From contig CBDDFL010000001.1 in assembly GCA_965227095.1 (NCBI GenBank), forward strand, positions 806,001-870,000: 64,000 bases of DNA, read 5' to 3'. The DNA comes from JANQMY01 sp965227095. GTDB taxonomy: Bacteria; Pseudomonadota; Alphaproteobacteria; JANQMY01. Within the stretch, counting starts at the first letter, position 1; every line of letters starts with the position of its first letter. A program made the translations under genes and the position numbers. The notes beneath the pieces are model-generated. The model made no database searches. It worked only from the letters and a program-made list of their open reading frames with translations, and had not been told where the DNA came from. Below, piece after piece: positions 1 through 8,956 of this stretch.

Positions 1-346
1 TGGTGTAGACGTGGGACATCACATTCACATTCCACTGCCTGTGCCACGTATCAATGTCTGTAGACAGAACATCGCCGCCGGAGAAAATGCCGGCATTGTT
101 AAACAGAATGTCCACCTCGCCGAGATCATCCGTAATTGCGGATAATGTGTCGTTGACGGCCGCCTCATCGCTCACATCGCATGGATAGGCCTTGCCGCCA
201 ATGTTTGACGCAACGCTGTGCGCATTGTCTTTGTTGATGTCCACCACCGCTACGCGGGCGCCTTTTGCCGCAAAGGCCTGTGCGGAGGCGGCGCCGATGC
301 CGCTGCCGGCGCCGGTGATGACGGCGGTTTTGTCGTTAATGTCCAT
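1..346 (-). CDS. Short-chain dehydrogenase/reductase, partial (C-terminus off window)
   Basis: The N-terminal 115 or so residues of an SDR oxidoreductase are visible; the rest lies beyond the left edge. The protein opens MDINDKTAVITGAGSGIGAA, which carries the TGxxxGIG dinucleotide-binding motif at about residues 11-18. It later shows a VAVVDIN stretch, an acidic residue after beta-strand 2 that favours NAD(H), and the NNAG structural motif near residue 87. The catalytic YxxxK is off the window. The ATG follows the nitroreductase stop by six bases on the same strand, so it is the distal known gene of a four-gene catabolic string. The substrate cannot be inferred. Confidence 0.9.
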   Translation of the reverse strand, partial: MDINDKTAVITGAGSGIGAASAQAFAAKGARVAVVDINKDNAHSVASNIGGKAYPCDVSDEAAVNDTLSAITDDLGEVDILFNNAGIFSGGDVLSTDIDTWHRQWNVNVMSHVYT

Positions 347-352
347 GGGGGA

Positions 353-1027
353 TCACCAAGTGTCGAAGTGCATAATATCATCGACCGGCGGACGATAAGC
401 CGGTTTGAAATCAGTCCCTTTAGTGTATGCCACGGGGATCAGTGCGATTTGCATGACGTGCTCATACGGAATGCCGATCAACTCCGCGATTTCTTTCTCA
501 TAGTTTAGGTGCAAGGTGGTCCAGGCCGTGCCGATGCCGCGGGCGCGTGCGGCCAGCATAAACGACCAGGCCGCGGGAATGATGGAGCCGAAGATCGCGG
601 CTTGTATGGCGGCTGTGTTCATCCCCTCCACATCGGTGCGCCCCATGATGCACGGGATCATCAGAACCGGTGCGCGCCCCATATTCTCGGCAAGGTAGTC
701 CGCGGACGATGCCGACCGTGTTTGACTTGCCGTCAGGTTTTGGTCCGCGCTGTCCTTGTGAAGCGTGTGAATTGCCATTGGGCTATCTTTGTACGGAGCA
801 AAAGCTTGTTTGTAGTAGTCGCCGATTTTCGCGCGCTTGTCCGCGTCCGTAACAAAGACGAATTGCCAGCCTTGCGCGTTCGAGCCGGACGGTGCTTGAA
901 CCGCCATCTCCATGCATTCTTTGATAACGTCTTTTGATACGGGCCGGTCAAAGTCGAGGCGTTTGCGCACTGCGCGGGTGGTGCTGAGAAGCTGGTCCGC
1001 GCTGAGTCCTAGTTGGTCGTGTGACAT
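353..1027 (-). CDS. Nitroreductase family FMN oxidoreductase
   Basis: A 224-residue protein of normal length for the nitroreductase fold. The N-terminal TTRAVRKRLDFDRPV segment contains the RSxRxF-like FMN phosphate-binding region. It is followed by APSGSNAQGWQFVFVTD, the typical PSxxNxQPW-type flavin contact, and a later GIGTAWTTLHL segment lines the flavin site. Members use NAD(P)H to reduce nitroaromatics, quinones or enones, or act in ring-modifying catabolism. The start has GAAGGA upstream at good spacing. It sits 11 bp after the amidohydrolase and 6 bp before the SDR, which suggests one transcript and a shared degradative role. The substrate is not predictable. Confidence 0.88.
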   Translation of the reverse strand: MSHDQLGLSADQLLSTTRAVRKRLDFDRPVSKDVIKECMEMAVQAPSGSNAQGWQFVFVTDADKRAKIGDYYKQAFAPYKDSPMAIHTLHKDSADQNLTASQTRSASSADYLAENMGRAPVLMIPCIMGRTDVEGMNTAAIQAAIFGSIIPAAWSFMLAARARGIGTAWTTLHLNYEKEIAELIGIPYEHVMQIALIPVAYTKGTDFKPAYRPPVDDIMHFDTW

Positions 1028-1038
1028 GAAAGTTCCTT

Positions 1039-2229
1039 CTAAGCTGCGACCAAGTGGGCGGGCCGGCGCAGCTCTTCCGCAAGCCCGTCGCCCATAAGGT
1101 CAATGTAATTTTCCGCATAAAAGCCATCGATGGCCGATTGGGACAAGCCGTCCAAGCTGGCATCGAACCGTTTGATCGGGTTTCGGCCGCCTTCCACGTG
1201 AGGGTAATCGGTGGAAAACAAGCACATTTCTTCGCCGGCATTTTGGATGATCCAGCCGGCATCCTCATGCGGATAGGGTGTGACGCGCAGTTGGCGGCGC
1301 GCGATTTCCGACGGTTTCGCCGACAAATTCTGCAAGCGTTCTTCATTGCGGATAAAGGCGTGTGCCGCCGAATCCATAGAGCGTAGCCAACCCGGCAGCC
1401 AGGCCGCGCCCAGTTCGATGGCCCCCCATTTGAGGGCCGGAAACTTGTCAAACACACCATCGAAAATGAGGGTTGCCAGTGTTTGCATGGCCGAAGTGGG
1501 AATAGGCATATAGCTCACAGACGTGAAATTGTCGTCGCCGCCGTGAAAATCAGGCACGGGCGGCAAGCCGTTTTCCTTGTAAGCGGGATTCAATTTTTCT
1601 TCGCCGCCCACATGAAACAGGATGGGGATGCCCGCGTCTTGTGCCAATTGCCAAACTGGGAACAAGCCAATATGGCTGGGGCTGTGCTTTTGGGGGCACC
1701 AGGACGGAACCATCAAAGCTTTCGCACCCAATTCTATGGCCAATTTGGTGGTCGCCTTGGCGCGGTCGAAATCTTCCAGCGGCACGTAAGCGGTGGCCAA
1801 CAGCCTGCGGTCCACGGCGCAGAAATCAGTCATCATGCGATTGTGAGCGTCCGCCGCGCCATAACACAATTCCATGTCGTCGCTTTGGTCGATACCGAAA
1901 TTGCCGAGGCAAAATGTGGTGAACACCAATTGGCTCGCCACGCCCAAAAGATCCAAAGCCTTCGGGCGATCGTCCTTCAAAAAGGCACCATGAGCTTCGT
2001 AGTTTTTGCGCAACATGATGTTGGCGTCGATATCCGCGCGGAATACCGGGTCTGCCTGGCGTTTTTTCGCATCGGCGATCCAATCATTCGCGCCGACCCG
2101 CACGCCAAATCCCGGCAGGGCGTGATAGCGGTCAAGCAGCGCCTTTTCGAAATAGTCATCCAGACAGTCGCTCATTTCCATGAGATGACTGTCTGCGTCG
2201 TGGACCAATCGCCCCTCGATATAGGCCAT
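1039..2229 (-). CDS. Amidohydrolase family 2 (TIM-barrel metal-dependent hydrolase)
   Basis: About 396 residues, matching amidohydrolase-2 (ACMSD/decarboxylase-like) proteins. Near the N-terminus is VHDADSHLME, the family's opening metal-site strand. Later come ILFHVGGEE, LKWGAIELGAAWLPGWL and FSTDYPHVEGG near the C-terminus, where the last conserved aspartate and histidine lie. These enzymes hydrolyse or decarboxylate cyclic or aromatic carboxylates. Two adjacent ATGs exist: GGAGG at 2235-2239 is 2 nt from the first (2232) and 5 nt from the second (2229), so the second is preferred. It is flanked by an alpha/beta hydrolase and a nitroreductase on the same strand. Confidence 0.88.
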   Translation of the reverse strand: MAYIEGRLVHDADSHLMEMSDCLDDYFEKALLDRYHALPGFGVRVGANDWIADAKKRQADPVFRADIDANIMLRKNYEAHGAFLKDDRPKALDLLGVASQLVFTTFCLGNFGIDQSDDMELCYGAADAHNRMMTDFCAVDRRLLATAYVPLEDFDRAKATTKLAIELGAKALMVPSWCPQKHSPSHIGLFPVWQLAQDAGIPILFHVGGEEKLNPAYKENGLPPVPDFHGGDDNFTSVSYMPIPTSAMQTLATLIFDGVFDKFPALKWGAIELGAAWLPGWLRSMDSAAHAFIRNEERLQNLSAKPSEIARRQLRVTPYPHEDAGWIIQNAGEEMCLFSTDYPHVEGGRNPIKRFDASLDGLSQSAIDGFYAENYIDLMGDGLAEELRRPAHLVAA

Positions 2230-2276
2230 CATATCCTCCCAATTGTTGTTTTATTGGAAGGCATGCTAGCGGGGAT

Positions 2277-3320
2277 CTATTTGCGCGTCACGCCTTTCGC
2301 GAAATCAGCAATGCTGCGGGCGGTCTCCCGGCTGATATCCGGACAGCCGATCACGAAGATCTCGGCGCCGTGGGTGGTGCCCATGACCTGGCGACACCCC
2401 GCTTGAACGCCTGCCTGCAACAAGACGCGATAGAAGTTGATGCCTTCATCACGCAAGGGGTCGCATTCATTGACGCTGATAATGGTGGGCGGCAGGCCCG
2501 TCACGTCCTCTACGCCGGCAAAACTCGGCCAGGCGAGGGGGTCTTTGGCCTCAAAGGCTTCAATGCCGTAGGCCAGGCGCCCCCGATTGTCGTGCAGCTC
2601 CAAAAGTATGCCGTTGTTCTCAACGGAGGAGGGGCAATCATCCGTTGGCCATTGGCCTTTGATAAAGGGACACAACGCATAAAGGCCTTTGATGATGCTG
2701 ATATCGCCGGACTTAAGCAGGCTCATGCCGGTGGCCAGTGTCAGGTTGCCGCCACCGCTTTCCCCGGCGACGATCACATTGTTGGGGTCAATGCCCAGCT
2801 CACTGGCGTTGTCGATGACCCAATGGACGCCGGATACACAATCATTGAGGCCGGCAGGATAGGGCGCCACTTCCGGCACGGAAGACGGCTGCATGGCATT
2901 GCGAAAATCGATCATGGCGACCGCAACCCCTTGTCCCGCGATCATGCGGCCCCAGGCGCGGTACATGCCGTCATAGCACGACATAAACTGCATGCCGCCT
3001 CCATGAATGTAATAGACGCAGGGAAGCGTTTCGTCCGTATCCGGTCGAATAAATTGGATGTTGATGGTGTTGCCATCAGGTTTCGATGGAAATTCGTGCT
3101 TGGTAATCTTCAATCCGGCGGACGGGGCGATCTCTTCATTATCGCACATGTTCAGAAAGGTCTTCATCCCTTCGCGCACAGCCATGGCAGACGGACTGTT
3201 GGCGGCGGCGACCATTTCCTCTCTGTTAGCGGCATCCCCCTGTTTTGGCGGTGCTGGAAAAGCGCCGAGCATTTTTTTTAGGCGTGGATCAATGCGCGGA
3301 TCTTCAGAAATCTTAGACAT
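2277..3320 (-). CDS. Alpha/beta hydrolase, HSL-like (fold 3) esterase
   Basis: A 347-residue esterase/lipase of the hormone-sensitive-lipase type. It has the oxyanion-hole motif YIHGGGMQF at about residues 103-111 and the nucleophile elbow GESGGGN (catalytic serine). A downstream INECDPLRDEG-like stretch supplies the aspartate, and a late TTHGAE supplies the histidine. No signal peptide is seen, so it is probably cytoplasmic. GGAG precedes the ATG by nine bases. It is the first gene of the minus-strand string that continues with the amidohydrolase 45 bp downstream, consistent with hydrolysis of an ester or lactone before further breakdown. Confidence 0.88.
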   Translation of the reverse strand: MSKISEDPRIDPRLKKMLGAFPAPPKQGDAANREEMVAAANSPSAMAVREGMKTFLNMCDNEEIAPSAGLKITKHEFPSKPDGNTINIQFIRPDTDETLPCVYYIHGGGMQFMSCYDGMYRAWGRMIAGQGVAVAMIDFRNAMQPSSVPEVAPYPAGLNDCVSGVHWVIDNASELGIDPNNVIVAGESGGGNLTLATGMSLLKSGDISIIKGLYALCPFIKGQWPTDDCPSSVENNGILLELHDNRGRLAYGIEAFEAKDPLAWPSFAGVEDVTGLPPTIISVNECDPLRDEGINFYRVLLQAGVQAGCRQVMGTTHGAEIFVIGCPDISRETARSIADFAKGVTRK

Positions 3321-3371
3321 GAACAGTCGCTCCTATGGGATGGTATAGGGTGGATATGGGGGCATTGCAGC

Positions 3372-3995
3372 TTATTTCCATGCGAAAACAGGCTGTTCGT
3401 AATGGGCCACGCGTGTGTCGCGCCCGAAAAGACAAACTTCCGCAAACTGATAAATAACGGCTGCCGTTGGGGCGTGAACGCGGTAGTCGTTGAGATATAT
3501 TCGGATCACGGGGCGGTCGCTTTCCGGAATGGTCACAAATTCCGGGGAATCGTCTCGATGAAATTCCGTAAAGGGGATGCGGTAAATGGCTGAGACCTCG
3601 GATTCCTGTGCGGACATGGCAATAACGTCTTCAGTCCAGGCGACCACCGGCGTCATGACGTAGCCGGATCGAGTTTCGTAATCGTCCAGAACACCCAAAA
3701 TATTTTCTGGGGCGAGGTGAAGGTCCACTTCCTCGCGCAGCTCCCGCAAGGCGGCTTCTTCGATGGTCTCACCATCGTCAAGCCGTCCGCCAGGCAACGC
3801 CCACTGGGCGGCATGGGCCCGCATGCGCGCCGCGCGCCGGGTGAGAACAAAAGCGGGGGCACCGTCATCTCCTTGAACCGCGCAAATAACAACGGCCGCG
3901 TGCCGCAGATTGTCGGTGGACAAAGAGCGCCGCTCAAATCGGCGCACATTGTCGGTCATCTGCTGCTTGAGATGGGTCCCCCATTGGAACGACAT
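3372..3995 (-). CDS. NUDIX hydrolase (CoA pyrophosphatase-like)
   Basis: A 207-residue protein. The Nudix box is clear: a GGRLDDGETIEEAALRELREE segment at about residues 71-91 gives G-x5-E-x7-REUxEE with all metal-binding glutamates. The preceding RRAARMRAHAAQWALPG resembles the extra NuCoA-type segment in coenzyme A pyrophosphatases, so hydrolysis of CoA or an acyl-CoA diphosphate bond is a reasonable but unproven guess. The start has no strong Shine-Dalgarno; an internal ATG at residue 13 is an alternative. It lies 51 bp upstream of the hydrolase gene on the same strand and could share its transcript. Confidence 0.85.
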   Translation of the reverse strand: MSFQWGTHLKQQMTDNVRRFERRSLSTDNLRHAAVVICAVQGDDGAPAFVLTRRAARMRAHAAQWALPGGRLDDGETIEEAALRELREEVDLHLAPENILGVLDDYETRSGYVMTPVVAWTEDVIAMSAQESEVSAIYRIPFTEFHRDDSPEFVTIPESDRPVIRIYLNDYRVHAPTAAVIYQFAEVCLFGRDTRVAHYEQPVFAWK

Positions 3996-4111
3996 GGATA
4001 CTGGCCTCGCCTGCTTGAAGCTCTTCTGGCTTTCCGGATTGCTGCCATAGCTCTACCCGCCGACGGGGATGGCGGCAAGACGCTGAATGGTTCGATGCGG
4101 AAATAACCGGC

Positions 4112-4408
4112 TTAAGGTTCGAATGTGGGGTCGATCTGGGACGACGCAATGATCGGGGCGGTCACGCGGCAGGGGCCAACATTCAGCTTTTCTTCCGTGC
4201 ATTTTTGTTTCGCGACCTGCCACTCCAGATAGGACAGGTTCTTAGGCGGTTCCCGCAACGGCGTGGACAATCCCAAGGCGATGAAGGCGATCAAAGCCGT
4301 TGCCGCCGCTGCGGAGCGGTTGGCGAAGGGCGTAAAGGGCGCAATGGTCCCCACCGCTGCCAGCAGCAGTGCGATGTAACAGGTGATCTGCATCATCGTC
4401 ATGATCAT
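4112..4408 (-). CDS. Small two-helix membrane protein, unknown function
   Basis: A 98-residue protein with two likely membrane helices near residues 5-25 and 32-50, separated by a short polar loop. A hydrophilic tail contains two cysteines (KQKCTEEKLNVGPCRV) that could form a disulfide if the tail is periplasmic. No family is recognised. It is upstream of the NUDIX gene on the same strand with a gap of about 116 bp, and divergent from the FAD dehydrogenase. Good hydropathy and the absence of a better reading of this stretch support it being real. Function is unknown. Confidence 0.6.
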   Translation of the reverse strand: MIMTMMQITCYIALLLAAVGTIAPFTPFANRSAAAATALIAFIALGLSTPLREPPKNLSYLEWQVAKQKCTEEKLNVGPCRVTAPIIASSQIDPTFEP

Positions 4409-4561
4409 AGGGTCCAGTTTGCACCAGGCCCTGTCAATGTTCCGTTAAGGTCGCGCCCAAAAAACCGCAGCAAACGAGGCTTGCAGCACCTAAGTCTTCC
4501 GGCCACAATCACATAAAACGTTAACTGATCGTCCATGTGGGGGGCTTCGGAGAGGAACGCC

Positions 4562-5950
4562 ATGAGCCAACTTATCCAAGAATTGACCGAAACTCTGGGT
4601 GAGACCGCCGTCATCACCGGCGACGCGGTGGCCGAGCGCGATCCCCTGGCCGGGTTGGCGCAATCCCATTCGGGCTATCCGAGTGCCGTGTTGCGGCCAA
4701 AGACCACCGATGATGTCGCGGCCATCCTGAAATTGTGCCATCAGCATGATCAGGCCATCGTGCCCCAAGGGGGCATGACCGGACTGGTCGAAGGCACACG
4801 GGCCACGTCAAACGAGGTGGCCCTCACATTGGAGCGGATGACAGAAATAGAGGAAATTGATCCCGTCAATCGCACCATGACCGTGCAGGCGGGCGTTCCC
4901 TTGCAAGCCGCCCAGGAAGCCGCTGAAGAACATGGGCTCATGCTGCCGCTTGATCTTGGGGCGCGGGGCTCTGCCACGGTCGGCGGCAATGTCTCGACCA
5001 ATGCCGGGGGAAATCGGGTCATCCGTTATGGCATGATGCGCGACATGGTGCTGGGGCTAGAGGCGGTGATGGCCGATGGCACGGTTATTTCGTCGCTTGG
5101 TAAGATGATCAAAAACAATGCGGGGTACGACTTAAAGCAATTGTTTATTGGGACAGAAGGCACGCTCGGCATCGTAACGCGCATCGTCTTGCGTCTGCGT
5201 CAGTTGCCCAAAAGCCAGAACACGGCTTTCGTCGCGCTCGACAGTTTCGAAAAGGTCACGGCGTTCTTGTCCGCGATTGATGGAAAATTAGGCGGTACAC
5301 TGAGTGCTTTCGAGGTGATGTGGCGTGATTTTTATGAACTGGTGACAATGCCTCCCGCGGAAAACAGACCGCCCATTCCGCATGACTATCCGTATTATAT
5401 TTTGGTCGAATCCTTGGGGGCCGATCAGGAGAAAGATTCGGAACGGTTTGAGGCTGCCCTTGCCGAAACCCTTGAAGACGGCTTGCTCAGCGATGCCGTT
5501 ATCGCCAAAAGCCAAAGTGAATGTGACGCCATGTGGGCCATGCGTGACGATGTGGGCCAGTGTCTGCAGTTTTGGCCTTTCTTCGCCTATGACGTCAGCA
5601 TGGGCATTCCCGATATGGAAACTTATGTCGCTGAGGTGAAAAAAGGTTTGGACACCACTTGGCCCGACCACCGCAGTGTCACGTTCGGGCATTTGGGGGA
5701 CGGCAATTTACATGTGATTGTAGGCGTCGGCGATGAAAGCCTGGACGCCCGCCGTTCGGTGGAAAACATCATCTATGCGCCGTTACGGGCGCGCAAAGGG
5801 TCGGTTTCGGCGGAACACGGTATTGGCCTTGAAAAGCAACCTTATCTCGACTGGACCCGAAGCGAACCGGAAATCGCATTAATGCGCACCCTTAAAAAAG
5901 CACTGGATCCGAAGGGAATACTCAATCCCGGCAAAGTGGTTGCCGTCTAA
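4562..5950 (+). CDS. FAD-binding oxidase/dehydrogenase, D-2-hydroxyacid type (GlcD/D-2HGDH-like)
   Basis: A 462-residue flavoprotein of the VAO/PCMH type. The N-terminal FAD domain contains PQGGMTGLVEGT and LDLGARGSATVGGNVSTNAGG (residues about 130-150), the hallmark of D-lactate, glycolate and D-2-hydroxyglutarate dehydrogenases. The C-terminal domain has FGHLGDGNLHV and SAEHGIGLEKQPYL, which bind metal and substrate, and ends NPGKVV as usual. It oxidises a D-2-hydroxyacid to the 2-oxoacid and passes electrons to an unidentified acceptor. GGAGAGGAA precedes the ATG at 4562, which is preferred over an upstream in-frame ATG at 4535. It is followed after 24 bp by the CDF transporter. Confidence 0.9.
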   Translation: MSQLIQELTETLGETAVITGDAVAERDPLAGLAQSHSGYPSAVLRPKTTDDVAAILKLCHQHDQAIVPQGGMTGLVEGTRATSNEVALTLERMTEIEEIDPVNRTMTVQAGVPLQAAQEAAEEHGLMLPLDLGARGSATVGGNVSTNAGGNRVIRYGMMRDMVLGLEAVMADGTVISSLGKMIKNNAGYDLKQLFIGTEGTLGIVTRIVLRLRQLPKSQNTAFVALDSFEKVTAFLSAIDGKLGGTLSAFEVMWRDFYELVTMPPAENRPPIPHDYPYYILVESLGADQEKDSERFEAALAETLEDGLLSDAVIAKSQSECDAMWAMRDDVGQCLQFWPFFAYDVSMGIPDMETYVAEVKKGLDTTWPDHRSVTFGHLGDGNLHVIVGVGDESLDARRSVENIIYAPLRARKGSVSAEHGIGLEKQPYLDWTRSEPEIALMRTLKKALDPKGILNPGKVVAV

Positions 5951-5974
5951 GCCATAACAAGAGGGCAAGAGTTT

Positions 5975-6925
5975 ATGGCCGCTGGCGGGTCAACGAAGGT
6001 GGTGCTGGCCGCATTGGTCGGCAATGGTCTGATTGCGATTACCAAATTTGCCGCGTCTGTTATGACCGGTTCTTCCGCCATGTTCAGCGAAGCCATCCAT
6101 TCTTCCGTGGATACGGGCAACCAAGCACTTCTTCTCTACGGCATTCGCCGGTCGGCGCGGCCGGCGGACGAAGAACACCCTTTTGGATATTCCAAAGAGA
6201 TTTATTTTTGGTCGTTTGTGGTCGCGATTTTGATTTTTGCGCTTGGTGCGGGTGTCTCGATTTACGAGGGTGTTGAAAAAGTTCTGCATCCAGAGGAAAT
6301 GCGGAACGTTTACATCAATTACATCGTCCTTGGTGTGGCGATTGTCTTTGAATCGGTCGCCCTGTGGATTGCGGTCCTGGAATTCAATGCGCGCCGCGGC
6401 GATAAACCTGTCTTCAAAGCCATCCGAGACAGTAAAGACCCAAGCCTGATTACCGTTTTGCTCGAAGATACAGCAGCCATGACCGGGCTAGTGATCGCGC
6501 TCACAGGCATCACGCTCGCGCAGCTTCTACACATGCCCGTTTTAGACGGCGTCGCTTCCATTGCCATTGGGTGCATTCTGGCAATTGCGGCCACACTGCT
6601 GGCATTCGAAACCAAAAGCCTATTGATCGGCGAAGCGGCGGCCCCGCACATCATCAAAGGCGTGCGCCGCATCGTGTCGGCGCAAGATGGCGTGCTTCGC
6701 ACAAATGAAGTCCTGACAATGCATCTCGGGCCGGCGGACGTGTTGGTCACTGTAAGCGTGGATTTCTACGACCATGTGGATTCGGAAGGTGTGGAACGAA
6801 TGGTGAGCGATATGGAAGTGCGGATCAAAGAAACGCATCCTGAAGTCAGCCGGCTGTTTATCGAAGTTCAAAGCTGGCAGGCGCACCTAAAGAATTTGCG
6901 ACGCAAAGGGGCGGACGAGGCTTAG
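5975..6925 (+). CDS. Cation diffusion facilitator (CDF) family transporter
   Basis: A 316-residue inner-membrane metal efflux protein. It begins with a helix containing FSEAIHSSVDTGNQALLLYG, which has the HxxxD zinc-site pattern of TM2. A HPFGYSKEIYFWSF segment then follows, typical of the RRxxR/HPFG-type CDF subgroup with larger loops. Further helices and a cytoplasmic C-terminal domain (about residues 215-300) complete the fold. It likely exports Zn2+, Fe2+ or Mn2+ in exchange for protons; the metal is not certain. It may be co-transcribed with the upstream dehydrogenase. Its stop overlaps the stop of the convergent VOC gene by four bases. Confidence 0.9.
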   Translation: MAAGGSTKVVLAALVGNGLIAITKFAASVMTGSSAMFSEAIHSSVDTGNQALLLYGIRRSARPADEEHPFGYSKEIYFWSFVVAILIFALGAGVSIYEGVEKVLHPEEMRNVYINYIVLGVAIVFESVALWIAVLEFNARRGDKPVFKAIRDSKDPSLITVLLEDTAAMTGLVIALTGITLAQLLHMPVLDGVASIAIGCILAIAATLLAFETKSLLIGEAAAPHIIKGVRRIVSAQDGVLRTNEVLTMHLGPADVLVTVSVDFYDHVDSEGVERMVSDMEVRIKETHPEVSRLFIEVQSWQAHLKNLRRKGADEA

Positions 6926-7347
6926 TCGAAGGGGCAGTCCGGGGCACCGGGCCCCAGCGGTTGGCCAAAACTGAACTCCACCACATGGCCGTCCGGGTCG
7001 GCGATGCCGCAAAAATACCCGACTGGATAGGGGGCTTGCACCGGCTCCCAAGACACAGGCCATCCATGGGCTCGTGCTTTGTCACAGGCCTTATCAACGT
7101 CTTCTTTGTTGGGGACAGCGAACCCGATATGTGAAAAGTCGCCTTCTTGCTGGGGACTTCGCTGTCCACCATCAATTAGAACAATCACAAAATCCTTTTC
7201 TCTGCCGGGTTCTGCCAGCCAGGTCACGCGCACGCCATGTTCGCAGCGCGTATGCACCCGTGTTAGGCCGCACATCTCTTCATAAAAGCGTTCCGATGCG
7301 CTTATGTCTTTGCAATGAAGGGCGATATGAGTGAGGGCCGTTTGCAT
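6922..7347 (-). CDS. VOC/glyoxalase superfamily protein
   Basis: A 141-residue single-module vicinal oxygen chelate protein. It starts MQTALTHIALHCKDISASERFYEEM, with the beta-alpha-beta entry and first metal histidine. It continues with FSHIGFAVPNKEDVDKACDKA and ends ADPDGHVVEFSFGQP, which holds the last metal-binding glutamate in the usual DPDGHxxEF motif. It could be a lactoylglutathione lyase-like isomerase, an epimerase or a resistance protein; the substrate is open. It converges on the CDF gene with a four-base stop overlap. Confidence 0.87.
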   Translation of the reverse strand: MQTALTHIALHCKDISASERFYEEMCGLTRVHTRCEHGVRVTWLAEPGREKDFVIVLIDGGQRSPQQEGDFSHIGFAVPNKEDVDKACDKARAHGWPVSWEPVQAPYPVGYFCGIADPDGHVVEFSFGQPLGPGAPDCPFD

Positions 7348-7504
7348 GTGCCTGTTCTCTTTCGGATCACCGTATGGGGTCCACTATAAACGAAAAATCT
7401 TAACCATTTTGGCGGCCTACTAGTCATCGGTTTCCCGGAGAATCAGTTATGTTTTTCTAAACATCGCGGATAAGGCGATGGGCCGGTGCTTGGGAGGGCT
7501 CTTG

Positions 7505-8956
7505 GTGCGTACTGTCTCAGAGGTGGCGGGTCCGTACGATGTTGTGTTCGTCGGTTCGGGATTTGCGTCTACCTTCTTTCTTTATCGCTATCTTCGGTAT
7601 CTGCCCGCTAGCGCGCGCGTGCTCGTACTTGAGCGCGGAAAGTTGCACACCCATGCCGACCAGCTTGAGATGGGCCGGACATCTCACATTCATCCGAATG
7701 ATACCTGGATAAACACAGGTAGAGAGCCAGACAAAGTTTGGAATTTCACAATCGGGTTTGGCGGGGGATCCAATTGTTGGTGGGGCAATTCGGTTCGTCA
7801 GCACCCTAGTGATTTTAAGATCAAGTCGACCTACGGGGTTGGTACAGATTGGCCTCTTACCTACGATGATCTTGAGAATTACTACACGGAAGCCGAAGAA
7901 ATCATGTACGTGTCCGGACCGCGTGAAGAAATGTTGTGGCCCCGGTCGCGGCCGTTTCCGCTGCCGCCCCACACCCTTCCTCAAGCGGACCGTATTCTGA
8001 AAGAGGCGGATCCAGCACACCATTTTGCGGCGACAACGGCTCGGCCATCGCGAGATACCGGATCACGGCCGAAATGTTGTGCCAACGGCGTATGTCATCT
8101 GTGTCCTATAGACTCAAAATTCACGATACTGAACAGTTTCATGGATGCCTATGACGATCCTCGTGTCGACGTTCTGCTGGAGGCTGAGGCGCGCGCCGTC
8201 GATATAGAGGCCGGCATCGCCACAGGGGTCGTTTACCGGCACGAGGGAAAAGACAAAAGTGTCAAAACCGACCTAGTGGTCTTGGGGGCCAACGCCCTTT
8301 TTAATCCGTCCATTCTGCAACGGTCCGGGCTTGATCATCCGTTATTAGGCCGCAATTTGTACGATAATTATGCGGTCTTTGGTGAAGCGTTCATGGACGG
8401 CATAGACCATTTTCAAGGCAGTACAGTCGTCTGCGGGATGAACTACTCCAAATACGATGGTGCGTTTCGGGCAAATCACCCGTCTGTCTTGTTTGAAACA
8501 TGGAATGTGGGGACCTTGCGGCCGGATCATGGCAAGTGGCGGCAGGTTCTTCCGTTCTTGCTGAAGATCGAAGATCTGCCGCAAGAAAAAAATTATGTGC
8601 GTCTTGCCAGTGTGGACGATGACTTGCCTGTAATTTCCTATAATGCTTACAGCGCCTATGCCTTAACGGCAGCAAATCGCGCGGAAGAAATCGTCGCGGA
8701 GATACTGGCGCCGCTGCCGATTGAATCAATAAAACGGTTTCCATACGGCAGTGCCGGATCGCACATTCACGGGACAACAATGATGGGCACCGACCCGGCC
8801 ACAAGTGTGGTGGATGCTGCGCAGGTCCATCACCAAGTTCGCAATTTAGTGGTGGGAGGGAGCGGTGGCTTCCCATCTGGTTGTCAATCGAACCCCACTT
8901 TGACCATCTGTGCCGTTGCCATGAGGTCTGCCGATAAATTAGGGGCGTCGGCATGA
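7505..8956 (+). CDS. GMC-family flavoprotein dehydrogenase, copy 1
   Basis: A 483-residue FAD oxidoreductase. The Rossmann entry VFVGSGFASTFFLYRYL sits at residues 14-30. It also has a GFGGGSNCWWGNSVR segment and a C-terminal GMC catalytic region: GSHIHGTTMMG (active histidine) and NPTLTICAVAMRSADKL (conserved asparagine). CCANGVCHLCPIDSKF near residues 191-206 matches the cysteine spacing that binds a 3Fe-4S cluster in FAD glucose dehydrogenases. No signal peptide is present. A GTG start at 7505 is chosen because GGGAGGG lies six bases upstream and the N-terminus then aligns with copies 2 and 3. The stop overlaps the next start as ATGA. Confidence 0.9.
   Translation: MRTVSEVAGPYDVVFVGSGFASTFFLYRYLRYLPASARVLVLERGKLHTHADQLEMGRTSHIHPNDTWINTGREPDKVWNFTIGFGGGSNCWWGNSVRQHPSDFKIKSTYGVGTDWPLTYDDLENYYTEAEEIMYVSGPREEMLWPRSRPFPLPPHTLPQADRILKEADPAHHFAATTARPSRDTGSRPKCCANGVCHLCPIDSKFTILNSFMDAYDDPRVDVLLEAEARAVDIEAGIATGVVYRHEGKDKSVKTDLVVLGANALFNPSILQRSGLDHPLLGRNLYDNYAVFGEAFMDGIDHFQGSTVVCGMNYSKYDGAFRANHPSVLFETWNVGTLRPDHGKWRQVLPFLLKIEDLPQEKNYVRLASVDDDLPVISYNAYSAYALTAANRAEEIVAEILAPLPIESIKRFPYGSAGSHIHGTTMMGTDPATSVVDAAQVHHQVRNLVVGGSGGFPSGCQSNPTLTICAVAMRSADKLGASA

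Noticed and set aside
7348..7504. A small RNA or riboswitch before the GMC array
   Set aside because: I see no conserved aptamer-like structure; only a GGGAGGG ribosome site and short AT-rich tracts.
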